DNA from: Clostridia bacterium
GTDB lineage: Bacteria > Bacillota > Clostridia > TANB77 > CAG-508
NCBI GenBank assembly: GCA_017524665.1
Contig: JAFXVF010000013.1
Location: forward strand, 124,001-188,000
Direction of reading: 5' to 3'
DNA: 64,000 nucleotides
A program made the position numbers and the translations under genes. Positions 35,906 through 46,113 of the stretch are shown one piece after another; within the stretch, counting starts at the first letter, position 1; each line of letters starts with the position of its first letter. The notes beneath the pieces are model-generated. The model saw nothing but the letters and a program-made list of their open reading frames with translations, was not told the DNA's origin and ran no database searches.

Positions 35906-37282
35906 TTATTTATTTTTATCTGTTTCATTATTAACTGATATTTGGTCTTTGAATTTTTCTATGTTGTTTATTTCCCTCGGCTCTTCTTTTTTAGTAAGCT
36001 CTGCAAGAAATCTATGAATAAATATATTTAAGCCAAGAACTGTTATTATTTGGTTTCTATATGTAAAAAATGAATGTTCTACAGAATGATTTCTAATCAA
36101 TGCATACCAAATATATGGTGCCATTGCAACTATTATGTATGGCAATATCTCTGTTAATTTATAATGTTTATTTTTTAGTAAGTTACTTCTTGTACAAATA
36201 ATTGTAGCAATTGATGTTACTAGTAAAGTTGCAGGAATAATAATTGTTTCATATTGCAAGTTGCTTTCTATAGCCTCTAATATTGTATAAGATCTTGCAT
36301 TAGACCTGTATGTTATTTGTTGTAATGCAACTGAAAGTAGATTCCTGTTAAATATAATATCAACCAAGATCCATTTAGTAATCCATGTTGCTCCATATCC
36401 AACAAGCCAAGCAATCCCTAGCTTTATTGTTTCTAATATTATTTCTTTCCATGTATTATTATCCTTTTCATTTATTAAAAGCACAGCTATTAGTGGTACA
36501 GCAAATGTTACCATTGGTACAGTGAGTAAGTCGAAGAAATTTGCAAGCATACCAGCGACAAAAAACACTGGTACTTTATTTTTCATTGTTTCACTTCTAA
36601 TAAGTAATACTATAGAAGCTATTACAGCTATTAAGAATACAAATACACCTTGTAACGTATAAGCTAGGTAAAAGTATTCCACACTAAATAGCCCAATTTC
36701 AAATATTATGCCTATCAAAGGATTTGTTTTCTTTTGTACTAAATAGAATAATACTACAGCTAACGCAAACAAAACAATAAATAAAAATATTCTTATTGCA
36801 TCTAGGTTAAGAAATGTTAATAATATTCTTAATATTATTATATATCCATGCCAATATCTAGCATATTCAAAGCTCTCTTCTGCTTCTCCATTAACTAAAT
36901 CGTATAGTTCTCCAACTTCATTATGATATTGGTATTTAGAAGATGAACTTAATTCACCAACTTTGTCAGCTTCTACTGTTTTTGTTTTTCCTTCTATATA
37001 GTTTTTTCGATTTAAAAATGCTGATTCTAGTGGATGATTACTATCAATTGAATATATAGTATTAATCATCAATGCATCTGAATAGTTGTCAAATTGCATT
37101 TCAAAACTTCTATATGGAATGTTTACAATTTTTCGATTTCCCTCTAGAAGCATCGTTATTGCAGTTTCAGTAGTATTTTTATGTATTGCTTCAGATGGTA
37201 TGCAAGATGCTCCAACTAGTGAAGCAACAAAAAAAATCGTCAATACTATATATATGACTACACATTTTAAAACCGTTTTCAT
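35906..37282 (-). CDS. Polytopic membrane protein, unknown
   Basis: 458 residues from the ATG at 37282 (AGGAGAATAAA upstream; the frame opens further through the tRNA gene, which is not coding). An N-terminal helix, a ~130-residue soluble domain (about 30-160) outside the membrane with PYRSFEMQFDNYSDALMIN, then about nine hydrophobic helices. The layout resembles glycosyltransferase-C-type or polyisoprenyl-linked sugar enzymes, but no conclusive motif is visible. It follows tRNA-Thr and sits downstream of sigH. Confidence 0.75.
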   Translation of the reverse strand: MKTVLKCVVIYIVLTIFFVASLVGASCIPSEAIHKNTTETAITMLLEGNRKIVNIPYRSFEMQFDNYSDALMINTIYSIDSNHPLESAFLNRKNYIEGKTKTVEADKVGELSSSSKYQYHNEVGELYDLVNGEAEESFEYARYWHGYIIILRILLTFLNLDAIRIFLFIVLFALAVVLFYLVQKKTNPLIGIIFEIGLFSVEYFYLAYTLQGVFVFLIAVIASIVLLIRSETMKNKVPVFFVAGMLANFFDLLTVPMVTFAVPLIAVLLINEKDNNTWKEIILETIKLGIAWLVGYGATWITKWILVDIIFNRNLLSVALQQITYRSNARSYTILEAIESNLQYETIIIPATLLVTSIATIICTRSNLLKNKHYKLTEILPYIIVAMAPYIWYALIRNHSVEHSFFTYRNQIITVLGLNIFIHRFLAELTKKEEPREINNIEKFKDQISVNNETDKNK

Positions 37283-37309
37283 TTTATTCTCCTGTTCAAA
37301 TAAAAATAA

Positions 37310-37385
37310 TGGAGCTTCCAGCGGGAATCGAACCCGCGACCTCAGCCTTACCATGGCTGCGCTCTACCTACTGAGCTATAGAAGC
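37310..37385 (-). tRNA. tRNA-Thr (anticodon GGT)
   Basis: GCTTCTA/TGGAAGC acceptor stem, D arm AGCTCAGTAGGTAGAGC, anticodon stem CAGCC/GGCTG with loop ATGGTAA, T arm GGGTTCGATTCCC, encoded CCA. Just downstream of sigH. Confidence 0.95.
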
Positions 37386-37391
37386 GTCAAT

Positions 37392-38048
37392 TTAGAGCAT
37401 GTCCTGCTCCTCATTCATTATACTTTTTGCAGCTTTTTTGCGTATTCTTTGTATTGCATTGTCAACAGATTTTACAGGTGCATCAAGTTTTTCAGCTATT
37501 GTTACATAGCTTTCTCCATTTGCATAACGGTGTAATACCTGTTTTTCAAAATCACTTAAAGATGTATCTATTTTGTCTTCGACATAATGGTAGAATTCTC
37601 TTTTAGTTATTGTGTCAAGAGGATCTTCTACTAAGTTTGAATCTAGTACTTCAATAATCGATGTATCATCATCTTCATCAAATGCGGAAGTATTTAGTGA
37701 TACATATGAGTTTAGTGGCTGATGTTTTTGTCTATTTGAGGTTTTTATAGCGGTTATCAATTGACGTTCTATGCAAAGGTTAGCAAACGCTTTAAAAGAG
37801 TTCTGTTTTTCTTTGTCAAAGCACTTTATTGCTTTATACAAGCCTATCATGCCTTCTTGAAAAATGTCTTCTTTTTCAGCACCAACAATAAAATACTTGC
37901 CAATTTTCATTGTAACAAGCTCTCTATAGCGTTTTAATAATATTTCTATTGCGTCTTGATTTCCTTGTTTGATAACTGAAATAAGCTCTTCATCTGTTAG
38001 ATTGTTTAAATCGTTATCAAACGAATAATATACATTGTTGCTTTTCAA
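37392..38048 (-). CDS. sigH: RNA polymerase sigma factor SigH (sporulation/stationary phase)
   Basis: 218 residues, TTG start with GGGAGG ten bases upstream. Region 2 has YFIVGAEKEDIFQEGMIGLYKAI and FKAFANLCIERQLITAIK; region 4 has LSDFEKQVLHRYANGESYVTIAE and VDNAIQRIRKKA. This is Spo0H-type sigma-H, which starts sporulation or competence gene expression. Immediately followed by tRNA-Thr. Its presence suggests descent from spore-forming Firmicutes but does not prove that the organism sporulates. Confidence 0.93.
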   Translation of the reverse strand: MKSNNVYYSFDNDLNNLTDEELISVIKQGNQDAIEILLKRYRELVTMKIGKYFIVGAEKEDIFQEGMIGLYKAIKCFDKEKQNSFKAFANLCIERQLITAIKTSNRQKHQPLNSYVSLNTSAFDEDDDTSIIEVLDSNLVEDPLDTITKREFYHYVEDKIDTSLSDFEKQVLHRYANGESYVTIAEKLDAPVKSVDNAIQRIRKKAAKSIMNEEQDML

Positions 38049-38172
38049 AATTAAGGAACCTCCCTGATGAATTTTATGCCACTATCGCTATTATAAGTAA
38101 CAAATGGCCTTATGTCAAGTGATTTACGGTATTTTTTGTAAATTGTTTAAAACTGTATTTTTTGTAAAAACA

Positions 38173-38201
38173 TTGACTTTTCTTGCTTTGCATTTTAAAA
38201 T
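38173..38201 (+). promoter_or_regulatory. Promoter of rqcH
   Basis: TTGACT, 17-base spacer, TAAAAT, 25 bases upstream of the ATG at 38226. Confidence 0.7.
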
Positions 38202-38225
38202 GTCTAAGTGAAAGGAAAATTAACC

Positions 38226-39894
38226 ATGGCATTTGATGGAATAGTTTTAAGTGCCGTTGTAAGTGAACTTCGCGAAAGCTTATTAAACGGTAAAGTTAAT
38301 AAAATATATGAACCTACAAAAAATGAAGTAATACTAGATTTTTACTCTGCTGGCAAAAGTGTGTCTCTTCTTATAAATATTCAGCCAGAATTTTCTCGTA
38401 TTCATTGTACAACTTATTCTAAGCCTAATCCATTTCAGGCACCTAATTTTTGCATGCTTTTAAGGAAGCATCTTACAGGTGCAAGACTTGTTCAAATTAA
38501 TACATTTGGCTTAGAAAGAGTTGTTGAGTTGTGTTTTGAAACATATAACGAATTAAAAGATAAGGTTATAAAAAAGCTTATTGTACAAGTTATGGCAAGC
38601 CATAGCAATGTTATTCTTGCAAATAGTAATAATATAATTATTGATAGTCTTAGACATGTAAGTAATAATGTTACAGAAATACTCCCTGCAAGAGAATATG
38701 AATTGCCTAAGTCGTCAAAACGTTCTTTTTATGAACTTGAAAGCTTTAATGACTTTATAAGTATAGTATCTGCTAGTAGTGAACCAATAGATAAAACTTT
38801 ATCAGACAATTTCATTGGAATTAGTCGCGGGTTTATTCAGTCTATATTAAAGGAAAACTCACTTTCATATACTCCTACTAATTCTGAACTAGAAATAATC
38901 TATAACAAAATTAAATATACTTTAGACCACATCTCTCAGATTGTGCTTAAAAATGATGATGACGAATATTGTATTTCTTTTAACCCAGAAAAACTGCCTT
39001 TGGAAGTCAATTCTTTTTTAGATCATTTTTATTATAAAAAAGAAACATCTACTTCATTTATTCATTTAAGGAATCAATTACTCAGCCTTATCTCTGCTCA
39101 GTTAAAGAAATATTCTAAAAGGCTTGAGAACATTAATGCTAAGTTAAATGAATGCGCAGATATGGAAAAATATAAAATTTACGGGGAGCTTATTACATCA
39201 AACTTGTATAAGTTTAATTCTAATGAGAATTTGTCTGAAGTTACTTTAGAAAATTATTATGATAATCAAAGGGAAATTACTATAACGCTAGATAAAAAAT
39301 ACTCTGTAAGCAAAAATGCTGAAAGGTTCTTTAAAAAGTATAATAAATTAAAGAACACACTTCAAATTGTTTCTCTTCAAAAGAAAGAAACTGAAATAGA
39401 ACTTGAATACATTCAAAGCATTCTGTTCTCTATTGAAAATAGTACTGAAATTTCTGAATTACAAGATATTAAAGATGAAATTAATGAGTCAAATATTATT
39501 GGCAAGCCTAAAGCATCTTCAATGAAAAAAATTTCTGAAAAATATAACAAAAGTCAGCCTATAAGTATGAATGTTAATGGATTTACTGTTTTAGTTGGAA
39601 AAAATAATAAACAAAATGATATGCTAACACTTAAAATTGCTAATAAACAAGACCTTTGGTTTCATGTTCAAAACATTCAAGGAAGCCATGTTGTTTTAAA
39701 AGTTGAAAATAAAGATGTTCCAGAAAATGTTATTTTAAGGTGCGCTCAAATTGCAATGCAAAATAGCAAAGCGAAAGATTCTACGAATGTTAGCGTAGAT
39801 TATTGCCAAGTAAAAAACGTAAAAAAACCATCCGGAGCAAAGCCCCGGAATGGTCATTTATAGTAATTATAAAACTGTTGTCGTACACAATTAA
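38226..39894 (+). CDS. rqcH: Rqc2/NFACT ribosome quality control protein, through one +1 CGG site
   Basis: RqcH binds stalled 50S subunits and directs Ala-tail synthesis. Start at the ATG of MAFDGIVLSAVVSELRE (38226). NFACT-N domain, helical middle, and NFACT-R with DLWFHVQNIQGSHVVLK. Conventional reading ends at 39863 with PRNGHL. Skipping C of CGG (39846-39848, after CCC) gives Gly541 and GAKPGMVIYSNYKTVVV, the family's expected end: 555 residues. This is the only interrupted gene on the plus strand, and the extra C again lies before GG on the coding strand. Confidence 0.93.
39846..39849 (+). other. +1 frameshift site CGGA, rqcH Gly541
   Basis: In-frame CGG after CCC, 15 codons from the end. 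Skipping C restores GAKPGMVIY, the usual NFACT-R C-terminus. Confidence 0.88.
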
Positions 39895-39898
39895 CCTA

Positions 39899-39930
39899 AA
39901 AAAGAACACATTTAAGTGTGTTCTTTTTTA
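39899..39930. terminator. Terminator between rqcH and CD1247-like gene
   Basis: AAAAAGAACACA and TGTGTTCTTTTT stem around a short loop in the convergent gap; serves both strands. Confidence 0.8.
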
Positions 39931-39933
39931 TCT

Positions 39934-40446
39934 TTACATATCTTCGTCGTTGTTATCACAGTCGCAATCATCATCGCAATCGCAGTCGTCATCACAACTA
40001 TGGCAATGTCCACAGCTTCCACTGCAATATCCGTCTTCTTCTAATCCATCCCAATCTAACTCAATTAGGTTTTCGCATTCTGGGCATTTAACTTCTTTTT
40101 TGTTTTCGTCTACTTCTGTTTCAAATGAATAGTTGCAATATGGGCATGTTATTTCAAATTCAAATACTTCGTTTCCATCTAATTCATCTTCGTCATAGAT
40201 GTCCTTCATTATCTCGTTAACGTCCTTACGCATCTTTTTAATTGTATCTTCAAGCTCTTGTTGTTTTTGTGCAAGTGCATTAGTTCTATCTTCATTTTTA
40301 TCTGAAACTGTTTGTAATTCGTCTACAAATAGCATACATAACTCATTCATTTTTGTTTTTGCATACTCTAAGTCATCAGCATTTTTCATGTTTGCATCCA
40401 TATCGCTTAAAATTCTGCGATATTCGTCATTAATATTTGAATCCAT
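39934..40446 (-). CDS. CD1247-like zinc-ribbon protein
   Basis: 170 residues. The N-terminal helical part (to about 90) matches the CD1247-type domain seen next to efp in Clostridia. A zinc ribbon follows: CPYCNYSF and CPECENLI. The C-terminal tail is extreme in Asp and Cys (SCGHCHSCDDDCDCDDDCDC), possibly metal-binding. ATG with AGGAGAAGG. The function is not known to me. Confidence 0.8.
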   Translation of the reverse strand: MDSNINDEYRRILSDMDANMKNADDLEYAKTKMNELCMLFVDELQTVSDKNEDRTNALAQKQQELEDTIKKMRKDVNEIMKDIYDEDELDGNEVFEFEITCPYCNYSFETEVDENKKEVKCPECENLIELDWDGLEEDGYCSGSCGHCHSCDDDCDCDDDCDCDNNDEDM

Positions 40447-40460
40447 AAATTTTCCTTCTC

Positions 40461-41027
40461 CTAAATTCTTTCCATGTATTCGCCTGTTCTTGTATCAATA
40501 CGAATTGTATCTCCAATGTTTACGAATAGTGGAACATTAATTACAGTACCATTTTCCAATGTTGCAGGTTTATTGGCACTTGTTGATGTGTTTCCACTAA
40601 ATCCAGGCTCTGTATATGTTACTTCAAGCTCAACAAAAATTGGAGGCTCTATTGCAAATACTTTACCTTTAAATGATAATACTTTGCAAGACATATTTTC
40701 TTTTATGAATTTTAGGGCATCTCCTAATTCTTCTTTGTTAAGTGGTAACTGCTCATAAGTATTGTTGTCCATAAAATAATATAATTCACCATCATTATAT
40801 AAGTATTGCATATCTCTTTTTTCTATTTCTGCACCTTGTAATTTTTCAGATGGGTTAAATGTTTTTTCTAAAACTGATCCGTTTATTACGTTCTTAAGTT
40901 TTGTTCTAACAAAAGCTGCTCCCTTTCCTGGTTTTACGTGTTGGAATTCAACAACTTTATATACTGAACCGTCCATTTCAAATGTTGTTCCGTTTCTTAT
41001 ATCTCCTGCCATATATACTTCTGCCAT
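40461..41027 (-). CDS. efp: Translation elongation factor P
   Basis: 188 residues. Three beta-barrel domains: the KOW-like N-terminal domain with [21 protein letters not shown] domains, and the C-terminal [17 protein letters not shown]. Lys in the PGKGAA loop is the modification site position. EF-P relieves stalling at polyproline. ATG with AGGAGG. It follows pepP, the standard Firmicutes pairing. Confidence 0.97.
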   Translation of the reverse strand: MAEVYMAGDIRNGTTFEMDGSVYKVVEFQHVKPGKGAAFVRTKLKNVINGSVLEKTFNPSEKLQGAEIEKRDMQYLYNDGELYYFMDNNTYEQLPLNKEELGDALKFIKENMSCKVLSFKGKVFAIEPPIFVELEVTYTEPGFSGNTSTSANKPATLENGTVINVPLFVNIGDTIRIDTRTGEYMERI

Positions 41028-41144
41028 ATTTATTTCCTCCTTATATTTTTGTTTGACTTAATTATTTTACTACATTTATCGCATAAAATCAAGTACCGTT
41101 ATTCATTTTTATTGATTTTTAGCCATTATACAGGCTTTAAAATT

Positions 41145-42231
41145 TTACTTGCTCTTTTGAGCTGTACTTTTAAGTATCACATAATTCTTTTCAGAATTAG
41201 TAAGAGTTACTGCTCCATTTTTTGTTATCAAAACAGTATCTTCTATTCTAACTCCAAATTTACCTGGCAAATATATTCCTGGTTCATCTGTTATTACCAT
41301 GTTTTCTTTTAATGTTTGTGCTGTTCTTGAGCTTATTACTGGTGTTTCATGAATGTCAAGTCCAACTCCATGGCCGAGTGCATGTATAAGCATATATCTG
41401 TTAAATTCAAAATTGTTTTCTACAAGCTTACTAATTATTTTAGTATTTCCTCCATCTACATATTCTTTTAATGTAGATAATTGGTTGTTTAAAACTAAAT
41501 CATATACAGTTTTTGCTTCTTCTGGTACATAATCCATAAATATTGTTCTTGTCATGTCTGAACAATATCCTTCGTACTTGCAACCCATGTCTATTATAAT
41601 AGTGTCTCCTGTTTCTATTTTTTTATTTGTTGGAATTGCATGTGGCATTGATGAATTTGCTCCAGAAGCTACTATTGGTGGGAATGATACTTCTTCTGCT
41701 CCATGAGTTTTAAAGAAATATTCTATTTCTGCTGCAACTTCTTTTTCTGTCATTCCTATTTTTATAAATTCTGTTAAATGCTTAAAGCAATCATCTGTTA
41801 TTTTACATGCCTGTCTTATTTTTCCTATTTCTTCTTCATCTTTTATTGTTCTTTGCTGTTCAATTAAATTTTCAGTTTCTTGCATATTTTCAATTTTGTA
41901 TTTATATATATACTCTTTATATTTAGCATATGTTACGTAGTTTTCTTCAAAACCTACCGCACTGCAAAATAGGAAGAAGTTTTCAAAATCTTCTTCTCTT
42001 ATGCTTCTTATATCATATACGATTATTCCATCATCTATTGTTAAAACACGGTTTACCGATTCTATATATCTTCCATCTGTAATAAATACATTTTCTTTTC
42101 TAGTTATCAATAATGTTCCTTCTGCATCTATCCCTGTTAAATATTTAATGTTTACAGGGTTAGAAACAATCATTCCATCAATTCCAAGGCCGTTTAAATT
42201 TGTTCCTTAAAACTTCTATTTTGTGGTTCAT
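41145..42231 (-). CDS. pepP: Xaa-Pro aminopeptidase family (M24), through one +1 CGG site
   Basis: Metallo-aminopeptidase (YqhT-like). From the ATG at 42231 (GGGGG upstream) the conventional frame breaks at CGG (42190-42192, after AAA). Skipping C gives Gly14 (FKGLGIDGMIVSNPVN) and a 361-residue protein. Metal ligands are visible: IIDMGCKYEGYCSDMTRT (two Asp), HALGHGVGLDIHE (His) and ITDEPGIYL (Glu). It lies between the prepilin peptidase gene and efp, as in many Clostridia. Confidence 0.93.
42189..42192 (-). other. +1 frameshift site CGGC, pepP Gly14
   Basis: In-frame CGG after AAA. The only one of the 12 sites followed by C. Skipping restores the M24 N-terminus. Confidence 0.85.
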
Positions 42232-42234
42232 ATT

Positions 42235-42988
42235 TTACCCCCTATACAAACCTAGTGTAAAAACAGTTAAAAGAATATGTAATAAGACGTCAAATGGTAC
42301 AAATATTACTATTAAAGCAGCTAATACAATAAAAGGTCCAAATGGTATGTATTCGTTTGTTTTCTTAATTTTAGAAGCTAATAGGATAACACTTATTATA
42401 GCTCCTAATAGGAAAGCAATTACTGATACAGCAATTATATTGGTCCATCCAAAAAATAGTCCTATTGCTCCCATTAGTTTAACGTCTCCAAAGCCCATGG
42501 CTTCTTTACCTGCAATCAAACCTCCGTAACAATGTAATAAGTAGGAATATTCCTCCTCCTACTAGACATCCAAGAAGCATATTAATTGTTACATTGTAAT
42601 TAATAAATATTCCAGATAAAAATGCAAATACTAATCCTATTTCAAATATTGTAAGGTTCAATCTGTTTGGTATGATTTGTAATTTATAGTCAATTACAAA
42701 GGCTGAAATAAGCATTGGTACCAATATTAGAAACTTAAATAAGCTTAAATTTTTTTCAAAAGAATATTCAAATCCATATGTATACAGTATTCCTACATAA
42801 GCTAATGCTGTTACAATAACTAGTGCAGGATTTGTTTTTATATTCTTTCTTTGCAAGAAGAATTCCTTACAAAATACACTTTTTTCTTCAGATAGTCTTG
42901 CATTTGCCCAATTTAAAAAGTATCCAACAAAAGCTCCTATAAATGCTATTAATACATATCCTAATATATGCACATCATTTATATACAT
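42235..42988 (-). CDS. Prepilin peptidase (type IV leader peptidase), through one +1 CGG site
   Basis: Membrane aspartic protease that cleaves class III signal peptides after Gly, so probably the processing enzyme for the six prepilin-like proteins here. 250 residues. Conventional reading breaks at CGG (42524-42526, after TTA). Skipping C gives Gly155 in the expected LGGLIAGKEAMGFGDVKLMG, with catalytic Asp in GxGD (about 167-170). The first catalytic Asp is likely in AFVIDYKLQIIPNRLNL. The N-terminal zinc-Cys motif of classical PilD is absent. Start overlaps the yqeG stop (TAATG). Confidence 0.92.
42523..42526 (-). other. +1 frameshift site CGGA, prepilin peptidase Gly155
   Basis: In-frame CGG after TTA. 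Skipping C leads into the peptidase's GxGD block. Confidence 0.88.
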
Positions 42989-43486
42989 TATTTTTTCAAC
43001 CTTCTTTCATATCTTTTTATTATATAATTTTCTAATGGTCTTTTCATTATTGTTAGCCAGATGTCTTTTTCATCTAATGGTTTTACAAGAATTGAAAACA
43101 TATGGCATCTATTTGCACCTATTACGTCTGTAAATACTTGATCTCCAATTGCAGCGATGTTTTCTGGTTTCTCATTCAAGATTTTTATTGCTTTCTTAAA
43201 TCCGCTTTTTAATGGTTTCATTGCAAATAATATGTAATCCATTTCTAGCTCTTTTGATACTTTTATTAGCTTTTCTTTTTTATTGCTATTTGAAACAATT
43301 AAAAATTTGATTCCTTTTTCTTTTAACCCATCACACCATTCTTTAGCTCCGTTCTAAAACGTTTACTTCAAAGTCTATTAAAGTATTGTCCATGTCCAAA
43401 ATAATCGCTTTAATGTTGTTCTTTTCCAGTTCTTCATATGGTATGTCTTTTATAGTATTTACATACATTTTTGGATAAAAAAGCAT
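42988..43486 (-). CDS. yqeG: YqeG family HAD phosphatase, through one +1 CGG site
   Basis: 165 residues after correction. N-terminal MLFYPKMYVNTIKDIPYEEL, HAD motif I with IILDMDNTLIDFE, motif II VSNSN, a Lys, and GDQVFTDVIGANR (motif IV). The conventional frame stops after CGG (43349-43351, after GAA). Skipping C gives Gly46 (LEGAKEWCDGL) and the intact family. I start it at the ATG at 43486. YqeG members are HAD hydrolases of uncertain substrate. It heads yqeG-comC-pepP-efp. Confidence 0.9.
43348..43351 (-). other. +1 frameshift site CGGA, yqeG Gly46
   Basis: In-frame CGG after GAA. The conventional frame hits a stop two codons later; skipping C continues to the HAD domain. Confidence 0.86.
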
Positions 43487-43617
43487 ATCTCTCTGTGTTC
43501 CTTCCGCTTAGTTTTGCATAAATATATTATCAATTCAATACTATTTTGTCAAATTATTTGCAAATATTTTTCTTTTCTGGTATACTTTTTTAAGAATAAG
43601 GAAGGGTATTTGTACAA

Positions 43618-44913
43618 ATGAATTTTGAGGAAAAAAGTAAATTTAATGTAAAACTTTATCCAATATATAAAATGTTTGCTTGGGATTTGCTCTTTTACTA
43701 TGCAATCTCATTTTTATTTTTGACCGAAGTAAAAGGATTCTCAAGTGCAGACGTTGTTCTTTTGGATGTGTCTATATACACATTATTTAAAGGTTTTTTA
43801 CAACTTCCCGCAACTATTTTAACAGATAAGCTCGGTAAAAGGTTTAGCCTTGTTGTTGGTAATATATACATTGCATTTTCTATGCTTTTTATAATAATTT
43901 GTTCAAATCTAATTGTCCTAGCACTTGCAGAATTTTGTATGGCCTTTGGGTTTGCAATTAAATCTATAACAGAACCAAATATATTATATGATTCCCTGCC
44001 AGATAATGAAAAAAGAGGAAAAATTTTTAGCAAATTAGACGGTCGTGGTTCTGCTTTGTATTATTTTTTAAATGCCGTTTCACTTTTATCTACTGGATTT
44101 CTATATGCTGTTAATCCATATTTGCCTGTTTTACTTTGCTTTATTTTCAGTATTTTGGCAACCGTTGCTTCATCAAGTTTCTATTCATTAAATACTAACA
44201 GGAATTCCAAAAAAGAAGTAATTCCAAAAGCAACAGATAGAATTGCTGAATATTCAAAAGAACTCCATTATGTTTTTAGGCAAATATTTAAATCAAGTAG
44301 ATTAAGATATTTAATTATTTTTTATGGGTTGTTTCAGAGCTTAATTGCAGTTACAACTACACTAGATAGAAGTTTACTTACAGATTTGAACGTTCCAGCA
44401 CAATATTTTGGTATTATATATGCCTTGCTTTCTATTCTTTCTGGAGTTTTTTCAAGATCTCAAGGGTTCATACACAAAAAGTTTAGAAACAAAGTTTTAA
44501 CTGTATTTTCAATATTCTTTATATGTTCTTGTATCGTATCAGGGTTATTTACATTAGTATGGGTATCAGCAATTGTTTCTTTCTTGCTTATACTTATGTC
44601 TTTTGGCGTCAGAGCCTCAATAAAAGGCCCATTTTACACTTTGTATAAGCAGTATCTAACCAATTTTACAGCTTCTAGTGTAAGGCCAAAAATATATACC
44701 GCAACTTATTTATTTGAAAATTTGTGTGGAGCATTAATTGCCTTCGGTATTTCAAGATTGCTTGAGGTTACTTCAACTGCAATGTCTTTCTTGGTCCTTG
44801 GTATTATTTCAACATTTGTATTTGCTATTTTGCTATATAGGATGAAATCACGTGTAGGCCTTAAGCCTGAACAGTATAAAAAAGAAGATATAAATTTAGT
44901 AGACTTAAAATAA
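43618..44913 (+). CDS. MFS transporter
   Basis: 431 residues with twelve predicted membrane helices. The N-terminal half has an MFS-type loop (LTDKLGKRFSL, about 67-77, the A-motif position between helices 2 and 3). The substrate is not evident. ATG at 43618 with AAGGAAGGG upstream. Alone on the plus strand, converging with the kinase gene and sharing a terminator. Confidence 0.85.
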   Translation: MNFEEKSKFNVKLYPIYKMFAWDLLFYYAISFLFLTEVKGFSSADVVLLDVSIYTLFKGFLQLPATILTDKLGKRFSLVVGNIYIAFSMLFIIICSNLIVLALAEFCMAFGFAIKSITEPNILYDSLPDNEKRGKIFSKLDGRGSALYYFLNAVSLLSTGFLYAVNPYLPVLLCFIFSILATVASSSFYSLNTNRNSKKEVIPKATDRIAEYSKELHYVFRQIFKSSRLRYLIIFYGLFQSLIAVTTTLDRSLLTDLNVPAQYFGIIYALLSILSGVFSRSQGFIHKKFRNKVLTVFSIFFICSCIVSGLFTLVWVSAIVSFLLILMSFGVRASIKGPFYTLYKQYLTNFTASSVRPKIYTATYLFENLCGALIAFGISRLLEVTSTAMSFLVLGIISTFVFAILLYRMKSRVGLKPEQYKKEDINLVDLK

Positions 44914-44917
44914 ATAA

Positions 44918-44949
44918 AAAAAATAGACGTTTAAACGTCTATTTTTTTT
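44918..44949. terminator. Bidirectional terminator
   Basis: AAAAAAAATAGACG and CGTCTATTTTTTTT around TTTAAA, shared by the convergent MFS and thymidylate kinase-like genes. Confidence 0.88.
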
Positions 44950-45620
44950 ATATGTTTTTTTATTTCATTAAATATTTCTTCATGTATATCATCTATCGTT
45001 CTTATTTTTCCATCTTTAACACATTTTATTTCATACCAATTGTATTCATCTACTAGGTCACAAGCAGCATTGTAACTATCTACAATGTGGTTTCGATCTC
45101 TTTCATGAATATCTTTCTTGGATTCATGCGTAATTTTATTTTCTCTATTCTCCATAAGTTTTAGAGCATATTCTGGAGGCATGTTTAAGAAAAATGTTTC
45201 AGTAGGCTTAGGAATTCCAAAAATATTGTATTCCAAATCAAATAGCCATTTTAAGAATTTTTCTCTTTCTTCTTTGTCTTTTATTTTGCCTGCTTGATGT
45301 ACCATGTTTGCAGTTGTATATCTGTCTGCTAGAACTAGTCCTCCCTGTTTATAAAACTGCTCAAATTCTTGCTTATACGCTGCATATCTATCTACTGCAT
45401 AAAAAATTGATGCAATATATGCACTTACATCTTTAGCATTTTGTCCAAATTCCCCTGCTAAATACATTTTAACAAGGCTTGATGATGGATTATCATATCT
45501 TGGAAATGACAGTTTTTTATATGGTATTTTTTCTTTGTCTAGTCTTTCTGTTAGTTTGCTAAATTGCGTTTGTTTACCACTCCCATCAGTTCCATCTATT
45601 ACAAATAATTTTCCGCTCAT
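44931..45620 (-). CDS. tmk: Thymidylate kinase-like protein
   Basis: 229 residues from the ATG at 45620 (GGGGG upstream). P-loop VIDGTDGSGKQTQF (about 6-19), LADRYTTANMVHQAG (DR-Y motif), and a long C-terminal half. dTMP kinases make dTDP, needed for DNA and for dTDP-sugars in the nearby surface-polysaccharide locus. The symbol is by family, not by operon. Convergent with the MFS gene. Confidence 0.85.
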   Translation of the reverse strand: MSGKLFVIDGTDGSGKQTQFSKLTERLDKEKIPYKKLSFPRYDNPSSSLVKMYLAGEFGQNAKDVSAYIASIFYAVDRYAAYKQEFEQFYKQGGLVLADRYTTANMVHQAGKIKDKEEREKFLKWLFDLEYNIFGIPKPTETFFLNMPPEYALKLMENRENKITHESKKDIHERDRNHIVDSYNAACDLVDEYNWYEIKCVKDGKIRTIDDIHEEIFNEIKKHIKKIDV

Positions 45621-45636
45621 ATTTTCCCCCAAAAAA

Positions 45637-45721
45637 AATATTCATTATTCACTATTCATTATTTTGTTAACCTTAAACAAGGCAATAAATAATGAAAAAT
45701 GAATAATGAATAGTGAATATT
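45637..45721. repeat. Inverted repeat upstream of thymidylate kinase-like gene
   Basis: 24-bp arms AATATTCATTATTCACTATT.. (45637-45660) and its imperfect inverse (45698-45721) surround a 37-base centre. A hairpin or small mobile relic; it overlaps no gene. Confidence 0.75.
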
Positions 45722-45732
45722 TATTGTCGTAT

Positions 45733-46071
45733 TTATACTTTTCCCCAGAACCATTCCATGCCAGAATTATAGCTTTTTTTCTTGCTTGTTCTGCTTTCCA
45801 ATTCGTCTACCCATAGGTAAGATAGGAAAGACAATAGTATCATTACAAAGTCAATTGTTAGGCAACTAGTTAATGTAGATTTTAGTTCTTCAAGTTCAGG
45901 TGTTAACATCATTATTTGTATTACATGCCAGATTAGTAAAACTAAATATGTAAGTAATGAAGCAGCTGTAATATAACCTTTTTTCGTTTCCTTCCCTAAG
46001 AATATTAATATTAATGTAATTGCAAGCATTAATATTAAAGTAATTGGGTTAGCAATGTTGAAAATAAACAT
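45733..46071 (-). CDS. Small membrane protein, unknown
   Basis: 112 residues, three transmembrane helices (about 6-24, 34-54, 73-87) and a Lys/Trp tail (SGMEWFWGKV). ATG with AAAGGAGG. It follows the 46114 gene at 42 bases, probably in one operon with glmM. No family recognised. Confidence 0.75.
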   Translation of the reverse strand: MFIFNIANPITLILMLAITLILIFLGKETKKGYITAASLLTYLVLLIWHVIQIMMLTPELEELKSTLTSCLTIDFVMILLSFLSYLWVDELESRTSKKKSYNSGMEWFWGKV

Positions 46072-46113
46072 TTTTTTTCCTCCTTTGTATTTTAAAATAT
46101 ATATTTTTATAAA

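Noticed and set aside
37283-37354. Extension of the membrane protein gene upstream to 37354
   Set aside because: The extra 24 codons lie within tRNA-Thr; the ATG at 37282 has AGGAG at the right distance.
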